Shown in pieces: positions 10,590 to 18,809 of a stretch of 39,131 nucleotides of DNA (positions are counted from its first letter, which is position 1; every line of letters begins with the position of its first letter). Made by a program: the position numbers and the translations under genes. A model generated the notes under the pieces. That model searched no databases. It was not told where the DNA came from and worked only from the letters and a program-made list of their open reading frames with translations. Origin of the DNA: Methyloglobulus morosus KoM1 (GTDB lineage Bacteria > Pseudomonadota > Gammaproteobacteria > Methylococcales > Methylomonadaceae); contig NZ_AYLO01000058.1 of NCBI RefSeq assembly GCF_000496735.2, positions 3,085-42,215 of the forward strand, given 5' to 3'.

Positions 10590-11087
10590 TTATATCAATT
10601 GCCCAATCGCAAAAGCACTCAAATAAGTGGCTATGAAATAAAATAAGGCTAAAACCATGCTGGCCGCGACATTGACATCCAACGTATGTTTGATAATGTA
10701 AGAAACGATTGCGAAGTACCAGGCTAACAATAGAGAAAACAGATAGTAACTATAGACATCTTCGGTAACAGTCAACCACACCATAACAGGAATGACAAAA
10801 ACCGAAATAATATTCGCACTGAACAAGAATGCGGTGGTGACTTGAATATAGACATAAAGGGCTTTGTTCAGCAACAGCAAGATGCCTAGAAACATCAGCA
10901 TCAATAGGATCTGCAGGGTAATTTCATAAAATGCTTCTAACGGATCATCGATCATATTAGCTTGCAGCAAATAGCCAATAACAAAGTATAGGAGCAAGCT
11001 GTTTTTAAATAGACTCGGCGATCTTGGCAGTTCCAGGGGATCATTCTGTAACCAGCATACCGCTAAGTATTCTTTTAGAATGTCCAT
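10590..11087 (-). CDS. Small four-helix membrane protein, unknown function
   Basis: 165 residues with about four or five hydrophobic helices after a roughly 28-residue soluble start: approximately 29-42, 58-88, 90-104, 112-133 and 140-163. The arrangement (short N-terminal region with DPLELPRSPS, then a bundle) recalls Yip1-like proteins, but I cannot confirm this. The start is ATG at 11087. It sits 42 nt downstream of the dynamin-like gene on the same strand and is likely cotranscribed, so it may be a membrane partner of that protein. No catalytic motif is visible. Confidence 0.7.
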   Translation of the reverse strand: MDILKEYLAVCWLQNDPLELPRSPSLFKNSLLLYFVIGYLLQANMIDDPLEAFYEITLQILLMLMFLGILLLLNKALYVYIQVTTAFLFSANIISVFVIPVMVWLTVTEDVYSYYLFSLLLAWYFAIVSYIIKHTLDVNVAASMVLALFYFIATYLSAFAIGQLI

Positions 11088-11129
11088 AATCGTTTAGATA
11101 GTGGTCAGTAAATAAACGGCCATCAGTGG

Positions 11130-12509
11130 CTAATCGGGAGCATCTGAATCACGGTCATTATAAGTGCTGAAACTGTCATTCAACGATTGCACTAAATCTT
11201 TAGTTTTGTCTGAGAGTTGCGCCAATCGCGTCCTGACTTTTTTGTTCCAGCCAGCAGGTTCCGAGAAATTGAATAACATCCGTGAAAACGTCAAATTCAG
11301 CTCAAAAAATTCACCCAAGTTTTCCATCAAATGCAGGTCTTTGCGGCGGTCGTTTAAGCGGTTCATGATGAATTTGGACTGCAATTTCGCGTTAATCAAG
11401 TGCAAAGGCACCATGACAGAGATAATGACCAGGATAATGATGGGGCCAGTGATGGGATCAAACAACAAGTCAATAACGATACCAAGCTGTAATTCTAGGA
11501 ACACTGCGAGTGCCGCAATGCCGCCAAGGATTAGCAAACTGGTTAAATTAATCCGTTCTTTCCAGGTTGCAATGCCGTCCTTGATTTCGGGAATGATGAC
11601 ATTTTCAATGTCATGGATGCTTTTTTCCAAAACATTCAAGATACGGTAGGATCGGTCATGTTCCACATTAGCCAAGCGCTGGTCAATTTCGATAAATTGC
11701 GGCGGGTTTTGTGCGTTCGCACTGTGCTCCTGGTTGGGCAAGAGGATAAATTGCCCCGTATTAAGCCCCAGATCCGCCAACCGCCGCTGCCAGGAAGAAA
11801 TGATCTCACTGCTTTTGGTGGGGTAAAACGTAGCGGCCGGGGCGTCAATCAAGTAAATAAATTTATTGGTGTCTTGGTGTACCGAGATTTGCCGGATCAG
11901 TTCATTCATCATGGATGACGATGCTTCGAAAACATCACAAAACACCAGGACCAAATCTGAGTTTTCGATGGTGTGGGTAGTCAGCATAGACATGATCGGA
12001 GCGGCGGATGTCGCGCTTACGTTCGGCGCATCAATAAACAACTTGCCTTTCAAGCGTTCGCTATGAATGGTTTTCAGCTCCAGGTAGGCATTGATGCGCT
12101 TACCTTCATCTTTCTGTTGTTGCTCTATTTTCTGGCTAATCTGGTAGAACGGGTATCTATGGTCAACATCAAGCGCCGTTCCGGGCAAGGTTGCCGGTGT
12201 AGACTGGTTGTTATACAGGAGCGCAGTGAATTTATGGCTGGAAGCCTGAATGCCGGAAAGTAATTGCTCCGTACCCAAATAGCTATTGATAAAGCGGGAT
12301 TTTGCGGTGGAATTACCGCCTATCAGGCTAACGATGGGCCACCATGAATACTTGCTGGCAGTGGTTTCTTCATTGTCAATCAAGCCTAAGTCATATTCGA
12401 TTTGATCAAGCTGGTGAAACACTTTCGCCGCATTTAGCAATACCGGGTTGTCCTTGGCAAACGTCTTCTCTAGGTTGGACAGGTATTTGCTTACCGTTTT
12501 TTCAGCCAT
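11130..12509 (-). CDS. Degenerate dynamin-like P-loop membrane protein
   Basis: 459 residues. An N-terminal helical part (1-55) precedes a P-loop domain with GGNSTAKS at about 64-71, where a canonical GTPase has GxxxxGK[ST]; the invariant glycine is alanine. The next expected motif, DxxG, appears as IDAPNV (about 159-164), and NKxD is replaced by YLIDAP (about 219-224). The layout with helices around it and two adjacent transmembrane segments (about 322-346 and 353-374), then a helical tail, is like bacterial dynamin/EHD-type membrane-remodelling GTPases. The ATG at 12509 has GAGGT 7 nt upstream; a TTG one codon earlier is less likely. The degenerate motifs suggest weak or no GTP hydrolysis, or a structural role. 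The family assignment is inference. Confidence 0.7.
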   Translation of the reverse strand: MAEKTVSKYLSNLEKTFAKDNPVLLNAAKVFHQLDQIEYDLGLIDNEETTASKYSWWPIVSLIGGNSTAKSRFINSYLGTEQLLSGIQASSHKFTALLYNNQSTPATLPGTALDVDHRYPFYQISQKIEQQQKDEGKRINAYLELKTIHSERLKGKLFIDAPNVSATSAAPIMSMLTTHTIENSDLVLVFCDVFEASSSMMNELIRQISVHQDTNKFIYLIDAPAATFYPTKSSEIISSWQRRLADLGLNTGQFILLPNQEHSANAQNPPQFIEIDQRLANVEHDRSYRILNVLEKSIHDIENVIIPEIKDGIATWKERINLTSLLILGGIAALAVFLELQLGIVIDLLFDPITGPIIILVIISVMVPLHLINAKLQSKFIMNRLNDRRKDLHLMENLGEFFELNLTFSRMLFNFSEPAGWNKKVRTRLAQLSDKTKDLVQSLNDSFSTYNDRDSDAPD

Positions 12510-12824
12510 CAATCTGACCTCATTTTGTTAAGTTTTATAGGTATGAAGCATGGCAAAAGTATACACCCAGAATGGCGTATTGATAAAAACTAAGGAATAG
12601 ATTTCTTGCTTATTAAGGCCCTGTTGAAACCGTCAAGAAAACAAGAAGCGATCAATGTTCGGCATCAAGACTATACCTTACGCAGTAAATTCACGCTTAT
12701 TTTGTCAGCAACCTACCGTTCGTGTGACAATGGCAAAGCTTTTATAAGGCATTCGCCAACCAGATATTGGCAAGTAACTTATTGCCCCTCATAATACGCC
12801 GTAAATGATTAAGGATCGTAAAAG
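12510..12824. other. Intergenic region between divergent genes, no gene seen
   Basis: About 315 nt lie between the dynamin-like gene (minus) and the lipoprotein gene (plus), so both promoters should be here. A 62-codon open frame at 12606-12794 has no ribosome site and no recognisable protein pattern. I see no convincing terminator, RNA or repeat. Confidence 0.5.
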
Positions 12825-13220
12825 GTGCTAATACCCAGGTTTTCAACAATAGTCGCCATTACTATTGCTAGCTTGTTACACGGTTGTGCGTCTTTCCCTG
12901 TATTACGTTACGGCCCTGACAGGCAGTTACGCGAGGATTTTGAACAACGGGTTGAGGCGGCATTTCGGTTACAAAACAGGATGACCAGCGAAGTCATGGT
13001 GTTACAGTCCGATGGCTCCGATCCCCGGCAACATGAGCCTATCATTAGTGCAGAACAGCTTATGGAGAAAAATTGCAGTTATCTTAACGAGTATGCTTCG
13101 CGCGATATAGACGGCCTGAGCAAAAGCTTTATCTTGCTCCATCATGTGGAAAATTCTGTAGCCGATTGTGAATCAGCAGCCCAGAAAGTTGAGAATCTGC
13201 TGGAACTACATCAGCAATAG
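12825..13220 (+). CDS. Small predicted lipoprotein
   Basis: 131 residues. A short signal peptide (hydrophobic core at about 7-17) ends in the lipobox LLHGC, placing the acylated cysteine at residue 21, followed by Ala-Ser, which favours outer-membrane sorting. The mature part is mostly helical and hydrophilic, with two further cysteines (NCSYLNEYA and VADCESAA) that could form a disulfide. The start is GTG at 12825 with AAGGA about 9 nt upstream. I do not recognise a family. It is monocistronic by context: nadB is convergent downstream. Confidence 0.65.
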   Translation: MLIPRFSTIVAITIASLLHGCASFPVLRYGPDRQLREDFEQRVEAAFRLQNRMTSEVMVLQSDGSDPRQHEPIISAEQLMEKNCSYLNEYASRDIDGLSKSFILLHHVENSVADCESAAQKVENLLELHQQ

Positions 13221-13287
13221 GCTATGAGCGGCCTAACCGATTGCCCCATTATTTCGATAACGTGTTGAAGCGCAAGGCCAAGATGCC

Positions 13288-14886
13288 CTAAGGAGTCAGG
13301 ATCGAATTTTGGGGTGGCTTACTGTTATCCGTTTCAGGATAATCCAAAGTATAATGCAAGCCTCGGCTCTCTTTACGTAATTGGGCGCAACGGATGATTA
13401 ATTCCGCAACAATCACAAGATTGCGCAATTCCAGCAAGTCACTGGTCACCCTGAAATTTCCATAATATTCTGCGATTTCACGCTTGAGCAATTCTACACG
13501 GCTCATGGCCCGGTACAATCGCTTGCTGGACCGGACGATACCGACATAATCCCACATAAAGCGTCGCAGCTCGTCCCAATTGTGGGAAACTACGACCTCC
13601 TCGTCGGAATCACTGACTTGCGATTCATCCCAATCGCGGATAGCTGGCGGCGCAGGAATATCGGCCAGCGTTTTCAATATAGCTATGTTGGCGCGGTCGG
13701 CGAACACTAGGCATTCCAATAACGAATTGCTCGCCATACGGTTAGCGCCATGCAAACCCGTACTGGCAACCTCGCCGATTGCGTACAGGTTATTGATGTC
13801 TGTGCGCGCATAACTGTCTGTCTTGACGCCGCCGCAAGTGTAATGTGCGGCAGGAACGACGGGGATGGGTTGTTTAGTGATATCTATGTCATATTTCAGG
13901 CACTGTTCGTAAATCGTGGGAAAATGTTCACGTACGAACGATGTCGGCTTGTGGCTGATGTCGAGGTAAACACAGTCTATCCCGCGTTTTTTGATTTCGT
14001 GGTCGATGGCGCGGGCGACGATGTCCCGTGGCGCAAGCTCCCCGCGCGGATCGTAATGCTGCATAAACGACGAACCATCCGGCAACACCAATTTGCCGCC
14101 TTCGCCCCGTACCGCTTCACTAATCAGGAAAGAACCCGCATTAGGATGATAAAGGCTGGTTGGATGAAACTGCATAAACTCCATATTGCTGACCCGACAT
14201 CCGGCCCGCCAGGCTAAAGCAATACCGTCACCCGTGGCGCTTTGAGGATTCGTGCTGTACTGATAAACCTTGTTGGCCCCACCTGTCGCCAAAACGACGA
14301 CGCGGGCGGCAATGGTTTTTACATGACTTTTTTTGATGTCCAGCACATAAGCACCGATAACTCGCTTGGCAAAGCTTCCTGGCGTTTTCTCCGTAATCAA
14401 TTCAACAACATTATTATGTTCGCATAAGCTTATGTTTGGGTGTTCTTTGGCCCGGTCGATCAGTGAAAGGGAGACGGCTTTGCCGGTCGCATCGCCAGCA
14501 TGGACTACGCGCCGGTGCGAATGCCCGCCCTCCTTTGTCAAATGTAACTTGGTCTCCCCATTTGTCTTGGTTTCTTCAGTAAAGGCGACACCTTGTTCGC
14601 GCAACCAGTTGATTGAATTTTTCCCGTAGGTGACTGCAAGCCTTACGATTTCAGGGTCACAAAGCCCTGCACCTGCATTAAGGGTGTCTTCAATATGGGA
14701 CTCAATGGAGTCACCCCTGTCAAACACAGCCGATATGCCCCCTTGCGCATAGAATGTGCTGCCTTCGGTTAGGGCGAATTTTGACAATACCGCAACATGT
14801 ACCGACTGATCCGCTAATTTAAGGGCTAAACTGAGTCCGGCGGCGCCGCTACCGATAATGAGAACATCATAAATGTCGTAACGCAT
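13288..14886 (-). CDS. nadB: L-aspartate oxidase NadB
   Basis: 532 residues (E. coli 540). It is an FAD enzyme that oxidises L-aspartate to iminoaspartate, the first step of de novo NAD synthesis with NadA. The dinucleotide-binding motif GSGAAGLS is at about 12-19, then [24 protein letters not shown], the substrate region [12 protein letters not shown] and SEAVRGEGG, and [10 protein letters not shown]. The C-terminal helical domain of the succinate dehydrogenase/fumarate reductase flavoprotein fold is complete. The ATG at 14886 has AGGGAAAGGG just upstream. Divergence from rpoE matches the nadB-algU arrangement of pseudomonads. nadA and nadC are not in the window. Confidence 0.96.
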   Translation of the reverse strand: MRYDIYDVLIIGSGAAGLSLALKLADQSVHVAVLSKFALTEGSTFYAQGGISAVFDRGDSIESHIEDTLNAGAGLCDPEIVRLAVTYGKNSINWLREQGVAFTEETKTNGETKLHLTKEGGHSHRRVVHAGDATGKAVSLSLIDRAKEHPNISLCEHNNVVELITEKTPGSFAKRVIGAYVLDIKKSHVKTIAARVVVLATGGANKVYQYSTNPQSATGDGIALAWRAGCRVSNMEFMQFHPTSLYHPNAGSFLISEAVRGEGGKLVLPDGSSFMQHYDPRGELAPRDIVARAIDHEIKKRGIDCVYLDISHKPTSFVREHFPTIYEQCLKYDIDITKQPIPVVPAAHYTCGGVKTDSYARTDINNLYAIGEVASTGLHGANRMASNSLLECLVFADRANIAILKTLADIPAPPAIRDWDESQVSDSDEEVVVSHNWDELRRFMWDYVGIVRSSKRLYRAMSRVELLKREIAEYYGNFRVTSDLLELRNLVIVAELIIRCAQLRKESRGLHYTLDYPETDNSKPPQNSILTP

Positions 14887-15025
14887 ACCCTTTCCCTGGT
14901 TGAAGGATTTCTAATTATGTAAAAATAAGTCGGCGGTCAGCTATGTTTATTAAACAAATTCGCCTACCGGGCTTGGTTTGTGGATAATAGCCTTTTTTTT
15001 AATGATAGCAATTTTTTCTGGTTGA

Positions 15026-15053
15026 GAACTTTTACCCTTCATTCCTGTCTTAA
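15026..15053 (+). promoter_or_regulatory. RpoE/AlgU-type promoter of the rpoE operon
   Basis: GAACTT at 15026-15031, a 16-nt spacer and TCTTAA at 15048-15053 match the ECF sigma-E/AlgU consensus (GAACTT-N16/17-TCtga). Placed directly before rpoE, it implies autoregulation, the established behaviour of this system. Transcription would begin at about 15058-15061, next to or at the start codon. Confidence 0.75.
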
Positions 15054-15060
15054 TACATAG

Positions 15061-15663
15061 TTGAAAGCCTTAGTGAACGATCATACCAGAAACATCGAGC
15101 TATTAGACGAAGAACTGGTGTCGCGGGTTCAGCAGGGCGACAAATCAGCTTACGATATTTTGGTGATCCGTTATCAGCATAAGATTATCCAATTGGTTAA
15201 CCGTTATGTTAAGGATCACAGCGAAGCCCAGGATGTCGCCCAAGAAGCCTTTATAAAGGCATACAAGGCACTAGGAAGCTTTCGTGGCGATTCTGCCTTC
15301 TACACTTGGCTGTACCGTATTGCAATCAACACGGCAAAAAACTATTTGGTTTCGCGGTCACGGAGGAATTCCGATTATCAGGTGGATGTACAAGACGCAG
15401 AAGCCATCGAAAATGCACCGCAATTACAAGGGCTGGATACGCCTGAGCGGCAATTGCTGAGTGAGGAAATAATAAAAACCATCCAGTCAGCCATAGAACA
15501 TTTGCCGGAAGAGATGCGGGTGGCTATTATGTTGCGGGAATTTGAAGGCATGAGTTATGAAGAAATTGCAGAGGCGATGGATTGCCCGGTAGGAACGGTT
15601 CGGTCGCGCATATTCAGGGCGCGCGAGGCGATAGACAGTAAATTAAACCCTTTGCTCGATTAG
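15061..15663 (+). CDS. rpoE: ECF sigma factor RpoE/AlgU
   Basis: 200 residues. Region 2 contains YQHKIIQLVNRYVKD, QEAFIKAYKALGSFRGDSAFYTWLYRIA and NTAKNYLVS; region 4 contains LPEEMRVAIMLREFEGMSYEEIAEAMDCPVGTVRSRIFRAREA (split here over the full helix-turn-helix). These are near-identical to E. coli RpoE, the envelope-stress sigma factor. The frame opens with TTG at 15061; a GTG at 15073 is an equally possible start. Neither has a Shine-Dalgarno, and the promoter at 15026-15053 would put the transcript start at or just before them. It is the first gene of rpoE-rseA-rseB-mucD. Confidence 0.95.
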   Translation: MKALVNDHTRNIELLDEELVSRVQQGDKSAYDILVIRYQHKIIQLVNRYVKDHSEAQDVAQEAFIKAYKALGSFRGDSAFYTWLYRIAINTAKNYLVSRSRRNSDYQVDVQDAEAIENAPQLQGLDTPERQLLSEEIIKTIQSAIEHLPEEMRVAIMLREFEGMSYEEIAEAMDCPVGTVRSRIFRAREAIDSKLNPLLD

Positions 15664-15675
15664 TGGTGATGTTCG

Positions 15676-16251
15676 ATGTACGATGAAATCAATCAAAATA
15701 TTTCCAGGCTTGTGGACGGCGACCTGGGTCATGTTGAAACCCTGGATTTGCTGAAAAAAATGCAATCTGATGACGCGTTAAAGCATAAAATGAGCCGTTA
15801 CCACGCCATTAGCCAAGCTTTAAAAACCGATCAGTATTATCAAGTCAGCACCGACTTTTCCCATAAGATTTTTCAAGCGATCCAGCAAGAACCCGCCTAT
15901 TTGCTCCCGCAGTTAAAACCCCAAAACCTGACACCCCCCCTGCAAGACAAGACTTCAAGACGAAAACTCTATGCCGTCGCCGCGTCATCCTTAGTCGCTG
16001 CGGTGTTAGTAGGGCAAGGCCTCCGCGAGAAACCAAGCCGCAATACATTTGAAACCGTCTCCGCATCCGCTGTACCTCAACAATCATTACCGACTGCATT
16101 AGCCCAATCCAACCCTGCAAAGCAACGCAAAAGCCCCCCCCTCTCCGCCCAATTCAATGATTATTTGCAAGCACACAACAACAGTGTTTACACCAACGGC
16201 GAGGCGAATTTTCATCCCTATGCCAAAGTGGCTGCTTACGGTCGAGAATAA
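15676..16251 (+). CDS. rseA: Anti-sigma-E factor RseA/MucA
   Basis: 191 residues. The N-terminal cytoplasmic sigma-binding domain has INQNISRLVDGDL, then a run of short helices. A single membrane segment is at about 99-114 (LYAVAASSLVAAVLVG) preceded by SRRK, giving a cytoplasmic N-terminus. The periplasmic tail is short and basic, ending HPYAKVAAYGRE, and would bind RseB. RseA holds RpoE inactive until regulated proteolysis releases it. Sequence similarity in this family is low; the assignment rests on the N-terminal domain, topology and position 12 nt after rpoE. Confidence 0.88.
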   Translation: MYDEINQNISRLVDGDLGHVETLDLLKKMQSDDALKHKMSRYHAISQALKTDQYYQVSTDFSHKIFQAIQQEPAYLLPQLKPQNLTPPLQDKTSRRKLYAVAASSLVAAVLVGQGLREKPSRNTFETVSASAVPQQSLPTALAQSNPAKQRKSPPLSAQFNDYLQAHNNSVYTNGEANFHPYAKVAAYGRE

Positions 16252-16253
16252 AC

Positions 16254-17234
16254 GTGGTGCAATTTCTGTTTGCCCTCTTGTGTGTGGTAATGGGAACAGC
16301 CACCGCCGTTGAAAACCCGTTAACTGCCAAACAAATCCTGCAAAAAATGACAAAGGCGATGGAACTGTCCGACTACCAGGGCACCGTCGTATTTTTGAAA
16401 AATGACAAGCTGGAAGCAATGAAATACTTCCATACCAAGGCAAAAGATAAGGGCCAAGAGCGCTTGGTATCGCTGAATTCACCGCCGCGTGAAATCGTGA
16501 GAAACTCCGATGAGATAAAATGCCTGTATAAATTGACGAGGCAAGTGATTGTTGAACATCGGCCTTACGAGCATTCATTCATCGTCGATGTCCCAAAAAA
16601 TCTGGACGCACTGGATACCAGTTATGATTTTGAGGTCATAGGTGAGGAAGATGTAGCAATGATGCCCTCATTTGTTGTCAACATAAAGCCAAAGGATGAT
16701 TTCCGCTACATCCGAAAAATATGGATCGCAAAAGAACATTTTTTACCTATGAAAGCGGCTGTTTACGACCTTTCTGGAATTGTTTTAGAACAAGTCGTAT
16801 TTACCGAAATGCAGGTGAACAACAAGCCAGCAGATCAAGCTACCGAAACCACCTTAGCTGAACCCACAACACCATCAAACGACGGAACCCCAGCTTCATC
16901 AGATTCATCAAACCAGGCTGCGTTTGAGGTGACCGCCCTCCCCCCAGGCTTCAAGCAAATATTTTTTAGCCGTAAACCCTTGCATCAATCTGACCAACCT
17001 GTCGACCATGTGCTGTTAAGTGACGGCTTTGCATCGGTTTCCGTTTACCTAGAAACCAAAAAGGCCGATTCCACACGGGATTCGCCGCTTCCTGAAGGAA
17101 TACATTCGGTGGGCGCCATCAACTCCATGATCCGTATCCTGGCGGATTCCCAACTTACTGTACTTGGGGAAGTGCCTGCATCCACAGTCAAATTTATTGC
17201 CGAAGGCGTTAAATTGCGGCATCCAGCCCCTTGA
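16254..17234 (+). CDS. rseB: Sigma-E regulatory protein RseB/MucB
   Basis: 326 residues with a signal peptide of about 18 residues (core FLFALLCVVMGTATA). The mature N-terminal domain has the MucB/RseB pattern: LTAKQILQKMTKAMELSDYQG, VVFLKNDKLEAMKY and RLVSLNSPPREIVRN. RseB binds periplasmic RseA and shields it from DegS; it also senses lipid/LPS. A low-complexity Ser/Thr/Pro/Ala linker (about 196-221) separates the two lobes. The start is GTG at 16254 or the adjacent GTG at 16257, 2 nt after the rseA stop. No rseC/mucC follows. Confidence 0.93.
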   Translation: MVQFLFALLCVVMGTATAVENPLTAKQILQKMTKAMELSDYQGTVVFLKNDKLEAMKYFHTKAKDKGQERLVSLNSPPREIVRNSDEIKCLYKLTRQVIVEHRPYEHSFIVDVPKNLDALDTSYDFEVIGEEDVAMMPSFVVNIKPKDDFRYIRKIWIAKEHFLPMKAAVYDLSGIVLEQVVFTEMQVNNKPADQATETTLAEPTTPSNDGTPASSDSSNQAAFEVTALPPGFKQIFFSRKPLHQSDQPVDHVLLSDGFASVSVYLETKKADSTRDSPLPEGIHSVGAINSMIRILADSQLTVLGEVPASTVKFIAEGVKLRHPAP

Positions 17235-17303
17235 ATCTATCCAACTAACTTTATTATTTTCCCCAAAACTAAAGATTCGACTTACCTTGTCGCCGAGGCT
17301 ATT

Positions 17304-17319
17304 GCGCTTTTCAAAGCGC
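17304..17319. repeat. Short palindrome upstream of mucD
   Basis: GCGCTTTTCAAAGCGC is a 7-bp inverted repeat with a 2-nt centre in the 165-nt gap between rseB and mucD. There is no T-tract after it, so it is not a standard terminator. It could be an mRNA stem separating rseB and mucD expression. Confidence 0.4.
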
Positions 17320-17399
17320 CTTGAAAGATGTTAGGGTTGTCCATAAATTTGTACTATTCTTTAAAATACCGTTGACTACTAGGATGTAATGGAGGTTTT

Positions 17400-18806
17400 A
17401 TGCTCAAAAAGGCAATGTGCTGTGTTTTTTTAATGTTCTTGGTTAGTCAGGCAGGCTTTGCCCAGTTGCCGGATTTTACTGAAATGGTGAAAACCAATGG
17501 TGTGGCAGTAGTTAATATCAGCACCACGCAAAAAGCCAAGCCAATGGTTAAAGGATTGCCAAAAAACCAACAATTGCCCGAAGGGTTGCCTCCCGAAATG
17601 GAAGAATTGTTCAAGCATTTTTTCAATGACCCTAATGGCGGCGGATACGGTGGTTCGGAAGAGACCCAGTCGCTCGGTTCGGGTTTTATCATTTCCCAAG
17701 ACGGCTATATCCTAACTAACCACCATGTCGTCAAAGATGCCGATGAGATCGTCGTCAAGCTGACTGACCGGCGTGAGTTGGTTGCCAAACTTATTGGTTC
17801 AGATGCCCGTACTGACATCGCGTTGTTAAAGGTTCAAGCATCCGGTTTGCCTGTCGTCAACATTGGTTCCCCCAATGACCTGAAAGTAGGCGAATGGGTG
17901 TTGGCTATCGGATCGCCATTCGGGTTTGAGCAATCGGTTACTGCGGGTATTGTCAGCGCCAAGGGGCGCAGCCTGCCTGGCGGAAATTATGTCCCGTTTA
18001 TCCAAACCGACGTGGCCATCAACCCAGGCAATTCAGGCGGCCCTTTATTTAATATGGACGGCAAAGTCGTTGGCATTAATTCACAAATCTATAGCCGCAC
18101 CGGAGGCTTCATGGGCTTGTCATTTGCCATTCCAATGGATGTGGTGATGAATGTCGTCCAACAAATCAAAACCAGCGGCAAAGCCTCTCACGGCTGGTTG
18201 GGCGTACAAATTCAAGATGTGACCCGTCAACTGGCCGAGTCTTTTGGAATGAAGAAACCGCAAGGTGCATTGGTTTCGAAAATCATTCCGAACAGTCCCG
18301 CAGAAAAAGCCGGATTACAAATTGGCGACATCATTACTGAATTCAACGGCCAGACCATTGAAAAATCAGCAGACTTACCGCCTATGGTCGGCATGACACC
18401 GATTAATGACAACGCTAAACTAACCATAATCAGGCAAGGTGACACCGAAACTATCGACTTCAAAATAGGCCTATTGCCGGATGAGGAACAGAAAGCACCT
18501 TTGAATAAAACCGAATCCAAACCCCGCAATAAGTTAGGCATACATGTTACCGATATAACCGACGAACAGCGTGAATCCTTGGAAAATGTCAAAAATGGCG
18601 TGTTAGTGCAGGATGTTGAAACAGGCAGTGCCGCTGATGCAGGCGTACAACCCGGCGACGTGATTTTGCGTATCCAGAATAATGTCATCCGCAATGTGAG
18701 CGAGTTTGATAAAATAGTCAAAAATCTACCCGTCGGCAAATCGGTTGCGGTATTGATTCAACGCCGTGGTAGCCCGGTGTTTTTGGCTTTGAAAATTGAT
18801 AAATAA
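17400..18806 (+). CDS. mucD: Periplasmic serine protease MucD (DegP/HtrA family)
   Basis: 468 residues. Signal peptide of about 21 residues (core MCCVFLMFLVSQAGFA), then an HtrA protease domain with catalytic His109 (TNHHVV), Asp139 (RTDIALLK) and Ser212 (NPGNSGGPLF). Two PDZ domains follow (about 255-345 with the ligand-binding GWLGV and 375-465). An LA-loop-like insertion with Gly-rich DPNGGGYGG is at 77-85. MucD degrades or chaperones misfolded envelope proteins and damps the AlgU response in pseudomonads. GGAGG lies about 6 nt upstream of the ATG. Confidence 0.96.
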   Translation: MLKKAMCCVFLMFLVSQAGFAQLPDFTEMVKTNGVAVVNISTTQKAKPMVKGLPKNQQLPEGLPPEMEELFKHFFNDPNGGGYGGSEETQSLGSGFIISQDGYILTNHHVVKDADEIVVKLTDRRELVAKLIGSDARTDIALLKVQASGLPVVNIGSPNDLKVGEWVLAIGSPFGFEQSVTAGIVSAKGRSLPGGNYVPFIQTDVAINPGNSGGPLFNMDGKVVGINSQIYSRTGGFMGLSFAIPMDVVMNVVQQIKTSGKASHGWLGVQIQDVTRQLAESFGMKKPQGALVSKIIPNSPAEKAGLQIGDIITEFNGQTIEKSADLPPMVGMTPINDNAKLTIIRQGDTETIDFKIGLLPDEEQKAPLNKTESKPRNKLGIHVTDITDEQRESLENVKNGVLVQDVETGSAADAGVQPGDVILRIQNNVIRNVSEFDKIVKNLPVGKSVAVLIQRRGSPVFLALKIDK

Positions 18807-18809
18807 TTC

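Noticed and set aside
12606-12794. 62-codon open frame in the gap before the lipoprotein gene
   Set aside because: No ribosome site, no recognisable family and composition unlike its neighbours. I tested by eye for an IS5-type transposase tail in all frames, but the match was not convincing.
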